Below, piece by piece: positions 1 through 5,265 of a stretch of DNA of 5,853 nucleotides (positions are counted from its first letter, which is position 1; the number at the start of each line of letters is the position of its first letter). Below the pieces are notes generated by a model. It was not told the origin of the DNA. It searched no databases and saw nothing but the letters and a program-made list of their open reading frames with translations. Position numbers and translations under genes: made by a program. Location of the stretch: contig JARFQH010000006.1 in the NCBI GenBank assembly GCA_029287875.1, positions 1 through 5,853 on the forward strand. The letters are read 5' to 3'. Origin of the DNA: Desulfobacteraceae bacterium (GTDB taxonomy: Bacteria; Desulfobacterota; Desulfobacteria; Desulfobacterales; SG8-13).

Positions 1-542
1 AATACTTCCACCTGCTGCGCCGACAGCTCAAGCGCACGATCCGCAAACCCCTGGTGGTCATGACGCCCAAGAGCCTCCTGCGGCACCCCCTGGCGGTATC
101 GAACCTGGCCGACATGGCCGGCGGGGGGTTTCAGGAAGTGCTCGACGATGCGCCCGATATAAAGAAGCCGAAGCGCGTGCTGCTGTGCAGCGGCAAGATT
201 TACTATGCGCTCCTGCAGTGGCGGCAGAACGCCAAACGGGGCGATGAGGCCATCGTGCGGTTGGAACAGTTGTATCCGTTTCCGGAAGAGCAGTTGAAGG
301 TGATTGCCAAGAGGTATCGGCAGGCCAAAGAGTGGTACTGGGTGCAGGAAGAACCGGAGAACATGGGGGCTTGGCAGTTCGTGCGCTACCGGATGGAAAA
401 GCTCTTCGGGCGGGCACCGGCGTACATCGGTCGACCGGAAGCCGCCAGTCCGGCCACGGGTTTTCCGGCCATTTTCAAGCGGCAACAAATGGCCATTGTC
501 GAACAGGCAGTCGGTGCAGAACAAAATGGACAGGTGAGTTGA
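1..542 (+). CDS. sucA: 2-oxoglutarate dehydrogenase E1 component, C-terminal part (5' end outside window)
   Basis: This is the last 179 residues of the thiamine-diphosphate-dependent E1 subunit, which decarboxylates 2-oxoglutarate and passes the succinyl group to the lipoyl arm of SucB in the cytoplasmic TCA-cycle complex. The frame is open from the left edge (first full codon at base 3) to TGA at 540-542. Visible family motifs, in order, are VVMTPKSLLRHP (visible residues 18-29), LCSGKIYY (61-68), EQLYPFP (88-94), QEEPENMGAW (115-124) and GRPEAASPATG (143-153). All match the C-terminal domain of E. coli-type SucA rather than pyruvate dehydrogenase E1. The thiamine-binding region would lie upstream of the window. 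An internal GTG at 54 is not the start, because conserved sequence continues before it. It is followed in the same direction by sucB and lpd, which confirms the assignment. The C-terminus ends with a short unconserved tail. Confidence 0.96.
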   Translation, partial: YFHLLRRQLKRTIRKPLVVMTPKSLLRHPLAVSNLADMAGGGFQEVLDDAPDIKKPKRVLLCSGKIYYALLQWRQNAKRGDEAIVRLEQLYPFPEEQLKVIAKRYRQAKEWYWVQEEPENMGAWQFVRYRMEKLFGRAPAYIGRPEAASPATGFPAIFKRQQMAIVEQAVGAEQNGQVS

Positions 543-605
543 TCCGCAAGGGTTGCTGATTTTTGCTTTCCGGCCTCGCAGTGGAAAACAAAATATTAAT
601 AAATG

Positions 606-634
606 CTTTGCGTGCCCTGCGTCTCTGCGATGAA
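606..634 (+). repeat. Degenerate TGCG-core short tandem repeat, three units
   Basis: Three copies of a CTNTGCG-like core (CTTTGCG, CCCTGCG, CTCTGCG) have TGCG at 609-612, 618-621 and 626-629, so the period is 9 and then 8 bp, and the run ends in ATGAA. From memory, similar strings built from CTCTGCGTC-like units followed by GGTGAA are scattered between genes in many environmental bacterial genomes. That family link is recollection and not shown here. The sequence shows only this single locus. Confidence 0.45.
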
Positions 635-646
635 TTGCAAGAGACG
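620..646 (+). promoter_or_regulatory. Stem-loop in the sucA-sucB spacer, upstream of the sucB ribosome-binding site
   Basis: The arms CGTCTCTGC (620-628) and GCAAGAGACG (637-646) form nine base pairs with one bulged A (640) around an eight-base loop (629-636). No T-run follows, so it is not an intrinsic terminator. Its base lies 16 bases before the sucB AGGAG, so it leaves the ribosome-binding site free. A role in mRNA processing or in protecting the sucB-lpd part of the message is possible but is inference. Its 5' arm overlaps the last two TGCG repeat units. Confidence 0.45.
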
Positions 647-672
647 ATCAGGAGCCCCTCATAGGAGATGCT

Positions 673-1983
673 ATGTTGGTCGAGATCAAAGTTCCCAGTG
701 TTGGAGAGTCGGTGACCGAGGCGGTGCTGGCGCAGTGGTTCAAGAAAGACGGCGATCAGGTCAAAAAAGGTGAGGCGCTGTTTGTCATCGAAACCGACAA
801 GGTCACCCTGGAGGTGGAGGCCGAGACGGAGGGCGTACTGAAGATCAGCGTGGAAGAAGGCGAGACGGTTACGATCGGGGCTGTGGTCGGCACCATCGAC
901 ACCGCGGCAGCCGCACCAACCGAAAAAGCCGCCAAGGAAGAGGAGGTCGAAAAAGAGCCCACCGAGCCAAAAAAGGCCGCGGCCGCCGAACAGGAGAAAG
1001 CGGCGCCGTCTCCGCAGGAAAAGGCCGCTTCAGCACCTGAAGAGAAGGCCGCAAAACCGGCGACGGAGAAAAAGCCGATAGCGGCCGGCATGAACCTTTC
1101 GCCCGCCGTGCGGCGGATCGTAAAAGAGACGGGTGTCGATGTCGGCGAGGTGATCGGTACCGGTCCTGCCGGACGCATAACCAAGGGGGATGTTCTCCTG
1201 TACCTCGAGGCGCGCGAGGCACAAGAGGCATCGGCAAAGATCGCCCCGCCGGTTGCAAGCGAAACCACTGCAGCGGCCGCGGCTGAGGAAACTTCACGCA
1301 AGCCGATGACGCCCATCCGGCAGCGCATCGCCGCGCGATTGCTCGAAGCCCGGCAGAACACGGCCATGCTGACCACTTTCAACGATGTCGACATGAGCCG
1401 CGTGATGGAGATCCGTTCCCACTACAAGGACGCCTTTCAAAAGAAGTACGGCGTGTCCCTGGGGTTCATGTCCTTTTTTATCAAGGCCGCCGTCGAGGCG
1501 CTCAAGGAGTTTCCGGAAATCAATGCCTTCATCGACGGCAAGGAAATCGTCTACCATCATTACTATCACATCGGGGTGGCGATCGGAACCGGCCGAGGGC
1601 TTGTGGTGCCGGTGATCCGCCATTGTGAAAAACTTTCCCTGGCCATGATGGAACAAGCCATCGTGGACTACGTGACAAAGATCAAGGAGAACCGGCTCGA
1701 TTTGGCCGACCTGGAAGGCGGTACTTTTACCATAACCAACGGCGGGGTCTTCGGTTCCCTTCTGAGCACACCGATACTGAACACACCCCAGAGCGCCATC
1801 CTCGGCATGCACCGCATCGAAAAACGGCCGGTGGTGGTCGAGGATAAAATCGTCGTGCGCCCCATGATGTACCTGGCCCTCAGCTATGACCACCGCATCG
1901 TGGACGGCAGAGAAGCGGTGACCTATTTGCGGCGCATAAAGGAATTCCTCGAAAACCCGGAACGGATGATAGTGGAGATTTAG
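673..1983 (+). CDS. sucB: Dihydrolipoyllysine succinyltransferase, E2 of the 2-oxoglutarate dehydrogenase complex
   Basis: The 436-residue protein forms the core of the complex and transfers the succinyl group from its lipoyl arm to CoA. Residues 1-76 are one lipoyl domain, with the lipoylated lysine expected at K43 in ETDKVTLEV. Residues 77-139 are an Ala/Glu/Lys/Pro-rich linker. Residues 140-179 are the peripheral-subunit-binding domain (NLSPAVRRIVKE, then GTGPAGRITKGDV). A second Ala-rich linker follows, and the catalytic domain runs from about 208 to the end, with H407 and D411 of the HRIVDG motif as active-site residues. TTFNDVDMS and GSLLSTPILNTPQSAILGMH are typical of succinyl- rather than acetyltransferases. 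It is about 30 residues longer than E. coli SucB (405), consistent with the long first linker. The ATG at 673 has AGGAG five bases upstream and begins the lipoyl domain directly. An ATG at 668 is out of frame. lpd starts two bases after the stop. Confidence 0.97.
   Translation: MLVEIKVPSVGESVTEAVLAQWFKKDGDQVKKGEALFVIETDKVTLEVEAETEGVLKISVEEGETVTIGAVVGTIDTAAAAPTEKAAKEEEVEKEPTEPKKAAAAEQEKAAPSPQEKAASAPEEKAAKPATEKKPIAAGMNLSPAVRRIVKETGVDVGEVIGTGPAGRITKGDVLLYLEAREAQEASAKIAPPVASETTAAAAAEETSRKPMTPIRQRIAARLLEARQNTAMLTTFNDVDMSRVMEIRSHYKDAFQKKYGVSLGFMSFFIKAAVEALKEFPEINAFIDGKEIVYHHYYHIGVAIGTGRGLVVPVIRHCEKLSLAMMEQAIVDYVTKIKENRLDLADLEGGTFTITNGGVFGSLLSTPILNTPQSAILGMHRIEKRPVVVEDKIVVRPMMYLALSYDHRIVDGREAVTYLRRIKEFLENPERMIVEI
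988..1083 (+). repeat. Octapeptide repeat in the SucB lipoyl-domain linker
   Basis: SucB residues 106-137 read as four eight-residue units with the pattern xxEK(A/K)xxx: EQEKAAPS, PQEKAASA, PEEKAAKP, ATEKKPIA. The period is therefore 24 bp at the DNA level, although third positions have diverged. A related TEKAAKEE occurs earlier at residues 83-90. The repeat lies in the flexible arm that lets the lipoyl domain swing between E1, E2 and E3 active sites, so it is structural and without catalytic residues. Confidence 0.7.
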
Positions 1984-1985
1984 CC

Positions 1986-3389
1986 ATGGCCAAGACAGAA
2001 AAGTTCGATCTCGTGATCATTGGCGGCGGTCCCGGCGGATACGTGGCGGCGGTGCGGGCGGCCCAGCTCGACATGCGGGTTGCCTGCGTGGAAAAAGAGC
2101 CGCGTCTCGGCGGCGTGTGCCTGCGGGTGGGCTGCATTCCAAGCAAGGCGCTGCTCGACTCCAGCGAGTACTATCACCTTGCCAAAGAGCGATTTGCCGA
2201 GCACGGCATCGAAACCGGCAAGCTGACCCTCGACCTGCCGGCCATGATGGCCCGCAAGGACAAGGTGGTGGAGGACCTGACCGATAATGTCCGCAAGCTC
2301 TTGGAGCGCAACAAGATCGAAATTGTTCACGGCACGGCCCGCCTGGCGGGTTCGGGCCGTGTCGAGGTGAAAAACGCCGAAGAAAAAGACCGGCAGCAGA
2401 CCCTGGAGGCAAAGTCGATCATTCTTGCGACCGGCAGTGAGCCGGTGGCGGTTCCGGGACTCGAATTCGACGGTAAGAACATCATCAGCTCCAGCGAAGC
2501 CCTGCAGTTGAAAACCGTGCCCAAGCAGCTCGGTATTGTCGGCGGCGGCTATATCGGATTGGAGTTGGGATCGGTCTGGCGGCGCTTGGGAGCCGAGGTG
2601 ACGGTCATCGAAATGCTGCCGCAAATTGTCGCCGCCCTGGACGGCCAGGTGGGACGCACCCTGCACCGTATTCTCAAGAAACAGGGCTTCGACTTCCGTT
2701 TGAAGACCAAGGTCACCGGTGCCAAGGCCAGCGCCAAGAAAGTGACCGTTACCCTCGGAGCCGGCGGCAAAGAAGAAACCCTCAAATTCGACAAGCTCCT
2801 GGTGGCCGTGGGTCGGCGGCCTCTAACCCGCGGATTGGGATTGGAGGAGATCGGCATCGAAACGGACGCCAAGACCGGAATGGTGATCGTAAACGAAAAG
2901 TACCAGACGAACCAACCGGGTATCTATGCCATCGGCGATCTGATCGCCGGCCCCATGCTGGCGCACAAGGCATCTGCTGAAGGCACTGCCGCGGTGGAAG
3001 GCATCGCCGGCCTGCCCGGAGAGGTCAACTACGACGCCATTCCCGCCATCATCTACACTGCCCCCGAGGTGGCCAGCGTCGGCCTGACCGAAGAACAGGT
3101 GAAGCAGCGTGAGATCCCCTACCGTGTCGGCACTTATCCCTTTACCGGCGCCGGGCGGGCACGCTGCCTGGGCGAAACCGACGGCTTCGCCAAGGTGATC
3201 GCGCACAAAAAAACGGATCGCGTTCTAGGCGTTCACGTTATCGGTGCGCGGGCATCGGAAATGATTGCAGAGTGCGTGCTGGCAGTGGAATTCGGTGCCG
3301 CCGCGGAAGACATGGCCCGCACGGTTCACGGCCACCCGACTTTCTCCGAGGCACTGATGGAAGCGGCAATGGCCGCCTCCGGCCACTAA
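1986..3389 (+). CDS. lpdA: Dihydrolipoyl dehydrogenase, E3 of the 2-oxoglutarate dehydrogenase complex
   Basis: The 467-residue FAD flavoprotein reoxidises the dihydrolipoyl arm of SucB and reduces NAD+. The N-terminal FAD-binding motif is GGGPGG (13-18). The redox disulfide is C45/C50 in GGVCLRVGCIPSKALL. ATGS (148-151) follows, then the NAD-binding GGGYIGLE (186-193), whose strand ends in E209, favouring NAD over NADP. A second FAD contact, YAIGDLIAGPMLAHKA, is near residue 315. The C-terminal dimerisation domain carries the catalytic pair H450 and E455 in HGHPTFSE. The length is normal for the family (E. coli 474). The start ATG follows the sucB stop by two bases, with GGAG at 1974-1977 inside the end of sucB, eight bases away, so translation is probably coupled. 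Being in this operon it most likely serves SucAB. Whether it is shared with pyruvate dehydrogenase or the glycine cleavage system cannot be told here. Confidence 0.97.
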   Translation: MAKTEKFDLVIIGGGPGGYVAAVRAAQLDMRVACVEKEPRLGGVCLRVGCIPSKALLDSSEYYHLAKERFAEHGIETGKLTLDLPAMMARKDKVVEDLTDNVRKLLERNKIEIVHGTARLAGSGRVEVKNAEEKDRQQTLEAKSIILATGSEPVAVPGLEFDGKNIISSSEALQLKTVPKQLGIVGGGYIGLELGSVWRRLGAEVTVIEMLPQIVAALDGQVGRTLHRILKKQGFDFRLKTKVTGAKASAKKVTVTLGAGGKEETLKFDKLLVAVGRRPLTRGLGLEEIGIETDAKTGMVIVNEKYQTNQPGIYAIGDLIAGPMLAHKASAEGTAAVEGIAGLPGEVNYDAIPAIIYTAPEVASVGLTEEQVKQREIPYRVGTYPFTGAGRARCLGETDGFAKVIAHKKTDRVLGVHVIGARASEMIAECVLAVEFGAAAEDMARTVHGHPTFSEALMEAAMAASGH

Positions 3390-3421
3390 AAGCGCCAAGA
3401 TGCACCGACATTTTCAACGAG

Positions 3422-3919
3422 CTATGCATCGACCACCGCGGCCTTGTTGATAACGACCGGCTCCTGGGGCACGTCATCGTGAATCCCCTTGCGGCCGGTT
3501 GCGACCGCCTTGATCTTGTTGACCACGCCTTGTCCTTTGGCGACTTTGCCGAAGACCGCATAGCCCCAGCCTTGAGGATTTTTGGCCGTGTGGTTCAGAA
3601 AGTCGTTGTTTTTGACGTTGATAAAAAATTGGGCCGTGGCGCTGTGTGGATCCGAAGTACGGGCCATGGCCACCGCGTAGGCCTCGTTCTCGAGTCCGTT
3701 GTCGGCCTCGTTTTGGATGGGTGACCGGGTCGGTTTTTCCTTCATATCGGCGGTCATTCCTCCGCCCTGGATCATGAAACCGTCGATGACCCTGTGGAAG
3801 ATGGTGCCGTCGTAGTGGCCTCCCTCGACGTACGCCAGAAAGTTAGCGACGGTCTCGGGGGCATTTTTTTCGTCGAGTTCCAAGAAAATCTCGCCCATAC
3901 TGGTTTCAAGCTTTACCAT
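3422..3919 (-). CDS. ppiB: Cytoplasmic peptidyl-prolyl cis-trans isomerase, cyclophilin type
   Basis: The 165-residue protein catalyses cis-trans isomerisation of Xaa-Pro bonds during folding. It is a single cyclophilin domain almost the same length as E. coli PpiB (164) and collinear with it. Active-site residues are R43 in IFHRVI, F48, M49 and Q51 in GFMIQGGG, and F99 in ATAQFFIN. The usual C-terminal block GWGYAVFGKV (117-126) and VATGRKGIHDDVP are present. There is no signal peptide, so it is cytoplasmic, unlike PpiA. The ATG at 3919 is preceded by AGGGAG (3932-3927) seven bases upstream, a strong ribosome-binding site that fixes the start. It is convergent with lpd, with 32 bp between the stop codons, and lies downstream of cfa on the same strand across a 103-bp gap, so it may have its own promoter. 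I could not identify one. Confidence 0.95.
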   Translation of the reverse strand: MVKLETSMGEIFLELDEKNAPETVANFLAYVEGGHYDGTIFHRVIDGFMIQGGGMTADMKEKPTRSPIQNEADNGLENEAYAVAMARTSDPHSATAQFFINVKNNDFLNHTAKNPQGWGYAVFGKVAKGQGVVNKIKAVATGRKGIHDDVPQEPVVINKAAVVDA

Positions 3920-4022
3920 GTTATTTCTCCCTTACTTTTTTGGTTTCCGTTTTCATCGAAAAGGAAACTTTTTAGTTTTGGTGAAAATTCCAAATCGCAA
4001 ATAACAAAAAAACAAATAAAAT
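3920..4022. other. A+T-rich spacer between cfa and ppiB
   Basis: This 103-bp gap is much richer in A and T than the flanking genes and has several homopolymer runs. It holds the ppiB ribosome-binding site, a hairpin with a T-run readable on the plus strand (3943-3979), and the T-rich tail of a weak cfa terminator candidate on the minus strand. A ppiB promoter is expected here, but I found no minus-strand pair of sigma70 hexamers with acceptable spacing. A+T richness itself fits a promoter region. Confidence 0.6.
3943..3979 (+). terminator. Intrinsic-terminator-like hairpin on the plus strand, antisense side of the ppiB leader
   Basis: GTTTCC (3943-3948) pairs with GGAAAC (3963-3968), and TTTTC (3950-3954) pairs with GAAAA (3958-3962), with one bulged G (3949) and a three-base loop ATC. 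The stem is followed at once by TTTTT, AG, TTTT (3969-3979). On the minus strand the flanking runs are A, so it cannot terminate cfa transcription. On the plus strand the nearest upstream gene is lpd, which ends 553 bp earlier, so it might stop read-through of the suc operon after crossing ppiB antisense. The stem is A+T-rich in its upper half, so its strength is uncertain. On the minus strand it could act as a hairpin in the ppiB leader. Confidence 0.4.
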
Positions 4023-4041
4023 CTATCGGATTGAAGGATAG
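4005..4041 (-). terminator. Weak candidate terminator at the end of cfa
   Basis: On the minus strand CTATC (4041-4037) and GATAG (4027-4023, including the cfa stop codon) can form a five-base-pair stem with a nine-base loop, followed by a strongly T-rich tract across 4022-4005. The stem is short and A+T-rich, so the T-run is better evidence than the hairpin. It is the only terminator-like structure I can see for cfa. Confidence 0.25.
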
Positions 4042-5144
4042 CCTGTTCTGAGGCCGTTTTTTGAAAAAACGATCTGCCAGAGCTGGTTCCGTCTGGCCCG
4101 AAAAGAGCCGGCGTATGCAAGCAGGTAATACGTCCACATGCGGTAGAAACGCTCATCGTAGGATTCCCGGATGCGGTGCCAGTTTTCGGTGAAGTTGCGG
4201 TGCCATGCCATCAGCGTGCGATCGTAGTGGGGACCGAAACTGTGCCAGTCTTCTAAAACGAATAGTCCTTCGGCGGCGGTCGTGATCTGGCGGGCCGAGG
4301 GCAGCATCGAATTTGGAAAAATATATTTTGCAACCCAGAGGTCCACGGAGCGAACCGACGAGTTGCCGGCGATGGTGTGCAGTAAAAAAAGACCGTCTTT
4401 CTCCAGGCAGCGGTGGACCACCTGCATGTAGGTCCGGTAGTTGGCCACCCCCACATGCTCGAACATGCCGATTGAAACGATGCGGTCGTAAGTCCCCTGA
4501 AGATCGCGGTAGTCCTGCAGCTCGATCTTCACGGGCAGATCCTCACTGAGCCGCCGGGCCAGCTTGAGCTGCTCGCGCGACACCGTTATGCCCGTCACCT
4601 CTGCGCCGTATTTCTCTGCGGCGTAGATTGCAAAACCACCCCAACCGCAGCCGATGTCCAGCACCCGCGTGCCCGGCGTCAGTTCCAGCTTCCGGCACGT
4701 CAGCTCCAGCTTGGCTTCCTGCGCTTCGTCGAGCGTATTGGCCGCCTGCCAATACGCACAGGAGTAATTCAAGCGCTTGTCCAACATGACGCTAAAGAGG
4801 TCGTTGCCGATATCGTAGTGCCGCTCACCGATTTCAAAAGCCCTGGCGCGGCTCTGCGGATTGGTCAAACGGGCTTTAAATGCCGCCCGCAAAACGGCTT
4901 TCGACCGGCGCACCTTTTTGTCGAGCCGGGCGCCCATGATCCGATCGAAGAACTGATCCAGTGCTTCACAATCCCACCACCCGTCCATGTAGCCTTCGCC
5001 CAGAGCCAGTGAACCGCCGGCAATGACGCGCGGGTAAAATTCGGGGTTGTGGACCTGGATGTCGTACGGTTTATCTCCGTCTATCCGCACCCCGGCATGA
5101 TCCAGAAGGTCCTGCACCAGTTGCTTTTCTGCAGCGTTTTTCAA
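4023..5144 (-). CDS. cfa: Cyclopropane-fatty-acyl-phospholipid synthase (SAM-dependent)
   Basis: The 373-residue enzyme adds a methylene group from S-adenosylmethionine across the double bond of unsaturated acyl chains in membrane phospholipids, usually in stationary phase or under acid stress. It aligns along its whole length with E. coli Cfa (382). An N-terminal lipid-binding domain (to about 90, with GEGYMDGWWD at 49-58) is followed by the methyltransferase domain with LDIGCGWGG (162-170) and MFEHVG (227-232). The five residues of the bicarbonate/active site known in E. coli (C139, E239, H266, I268, Y317) all appear ten positions earlier as C129, E229, H256, I258 and Y307, so it should be active. 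The first codon is TTG at 5144. The next in-frame ATG is codon 53, which would remove conserved sequence. ATT at 5165 would add only seven residues. The ribosome-binding site is weak (GGA at 5156-5154, nine bases upstream). It lies downstream of recQ on the same strand. Confidence 0.95.
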   Translation of the reverse strand: MKNAAEKQLVQDLLDHAGVRIDGDKPYDIQVHNPEFYPRVIAGGSLALGEGYMDGWWDCEALDQFFDRIMGARLDKKVRRSKAVLRAAFKARLTNPQSRARAFEIGERHYDIGNDLFSVMLDKRLNYSCAYWQAANTLDEAQEAKLELTCRKLELTPGTRVLDIGCGWGGFAIYAAEKYGAEVTGITVSREQLKLARRLSEDLPVKIELQDYRDLQGTYDRIVSIGMFEHVGVANYRTYMQVVHRCLEKDGLFLLHTIAGNSSVRSVDLWVAKYIFPNSMLPSARQITTAAEGLFVLEDWHSFGPHYDRTLMAWHRNFTENWHRIRESYDERFYRMWTYYLLAYAGSFRARRNQLWQIVFSKNGLRTGYPSIR

Positions 5145-5155
5145 GTCGCCGTATC

Positions 5156-5173
5156 CGTTTTCAATTGAAAGCG
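5156..5173. promoter_or_regulatory. Palindrome just upstream of the cfa start, possible operator or start-region structure
   Basis: CGTTTTCAATTGAAAGCG is an 18-bp inverted repeat broken only at one pair (5158 against 5171). The inner 12 bp, TTTCAATTGAAA (5159-5170), are a perfect palindrome. It lies 11 bases from the TTG start and overlaps the weak GGA ribosome-binding site at one base. Its shape fits a dimeric repressor site, but no regulator can be named from this sequence, and a 12-bp A+T-rich palindrome can arise by chance. Confidence 0.35.
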
Positions 5174-5182
5174 AAGTTCCGA

Positions 5183-5212
5183 AAAGTCATTTCAATGGGC
5201 GAAATGGACTTT
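5183..5212 (-). promoter_or_regulatory. Stem-loop at the predicted 5' end of the cfa transcript
   Basis: AAAGTC (5183-5188) pairs with GACTTT (5207-5212), and ATTTC (5189-5193) pairs with GAAAT (5201-5205). That gives 11 base pairs with one bulge (5206) and a seven-base loop (5194-5200). With the promoter at 5219-5246 the transcript should begin near 5212, placing this structure at the very 5' end of the leader. A 5'-terminal stem-loop could protect the mRNA or be a regulatory target. That function is inference. Confidence 0.45.
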
Positions 5213-5218
5213 CCTGTC

Positions 5219-5246
5219 ACTTTATATCCTGGGCGGAACTTGTCAA
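5219..5246 (-). promoter_or_regulatory. sigma70-like promoter for cfa
   Basis: On the minus strand a perfect -35 hexamer TTGACA (5246-5241) is followed after 16 bp by TAAAGT (5224-5219), a four-of-six match to the -10 consensus. TATAAA (5226-5221) overlaps it but has a spacing of only 14 bp. Transcription would begin near 5212 and give a leader of about 68 bases before the TTG at 5144. The promoter begins 20 bp beyond the recQ stop codon, giving cfa its own start of transcription. Confidence 0.6.
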
Positions 5247-5265
5247 CCTATCGTTTCTGCCCTTG

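Larger units (their letters stand above)
543..672 (+). other. sucA-sucB intergenic spacer
   Basis: This 130-bp gap is long for genes of one complex that are normally tightly linked. It contains a short A+T-rich patch (about 587-604), a TGCG-rich degenerate repeat (606-634), a hairpin (620-646) and the sucB ribosome-binding site AGGAG (663-667, five bases before ATG 673). A second AGGAG lies at 650-654, too far away to serve this start. I looked for a promoter: TTGCTT at 563-568 and TATTAA at 594-599 are 25 bp apart, too far for sigma70, so I do not call one. No coding sequence is visible. Confidence 0.7.
5145..5265 (-). other. recQ-cfa intergenic region and cfa leader
   Basis: This 121-bp gap holds a sigma70-like promoter, a bulged stem-loop near the predicted transcript start and a palindrome just before the cfa start. 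I see no convincing terminator for recQ, so some read-through from recQ into cfa is possible. Confidence 0.6.

Noticed and set aside
563..599. Possible sigma70 promoter for sucB in the spacer (TTGCTT and TATTAA)
   Set aside because: The hexamers are 25 bp apart and both are imperfect, so they do not form a credible promoter.
756..1394. 212-residue open frame on the minus strand opposite the first part of sucB
   Set aside because: It is an antisense shadow of the Ala/Glu/Lys-rich linker in a GC-rich gene: low-complexity Ser/Ala content, no recognisable domain and no ribosome-binding site evidence.
1294..2666. Long minus-strand open frames (199 and 228 residues) opposite sucB and lpd
   Set aside because: The plus-strand genes are complete and conserved across these positions. 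The antisense frames are His/Asp/Gly-rich with no family resemblance, as expected from codon bias.
3370..3385. Six-base-pair hairpin TGGCCG-CCTC-CGGCCA at the end of lpd as an operon terminator
   Set aside because: It lies within lpd codons and is followed by CTAAAAGCG with no T-run on the plus strand. On the minus strand it is also not followed by a T-run.
3272..3724. 150-residue plus-strand open frame spanning the end of lpd and the opposite strand of ppiB
   Set aside because: It overlaps two well-supported genes in other frames, and its sequence is the antisense reading of the cyclophilin.
4055..4071. Palindromic CGTTTTTTGAAAAAACG near the 3' end of cfa
   Set aside because: It is explained by conserved Cfa codons (IVFSKNG). 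Opposed T and A runs leave a one-base loop and would make a poor RNA hairpin.
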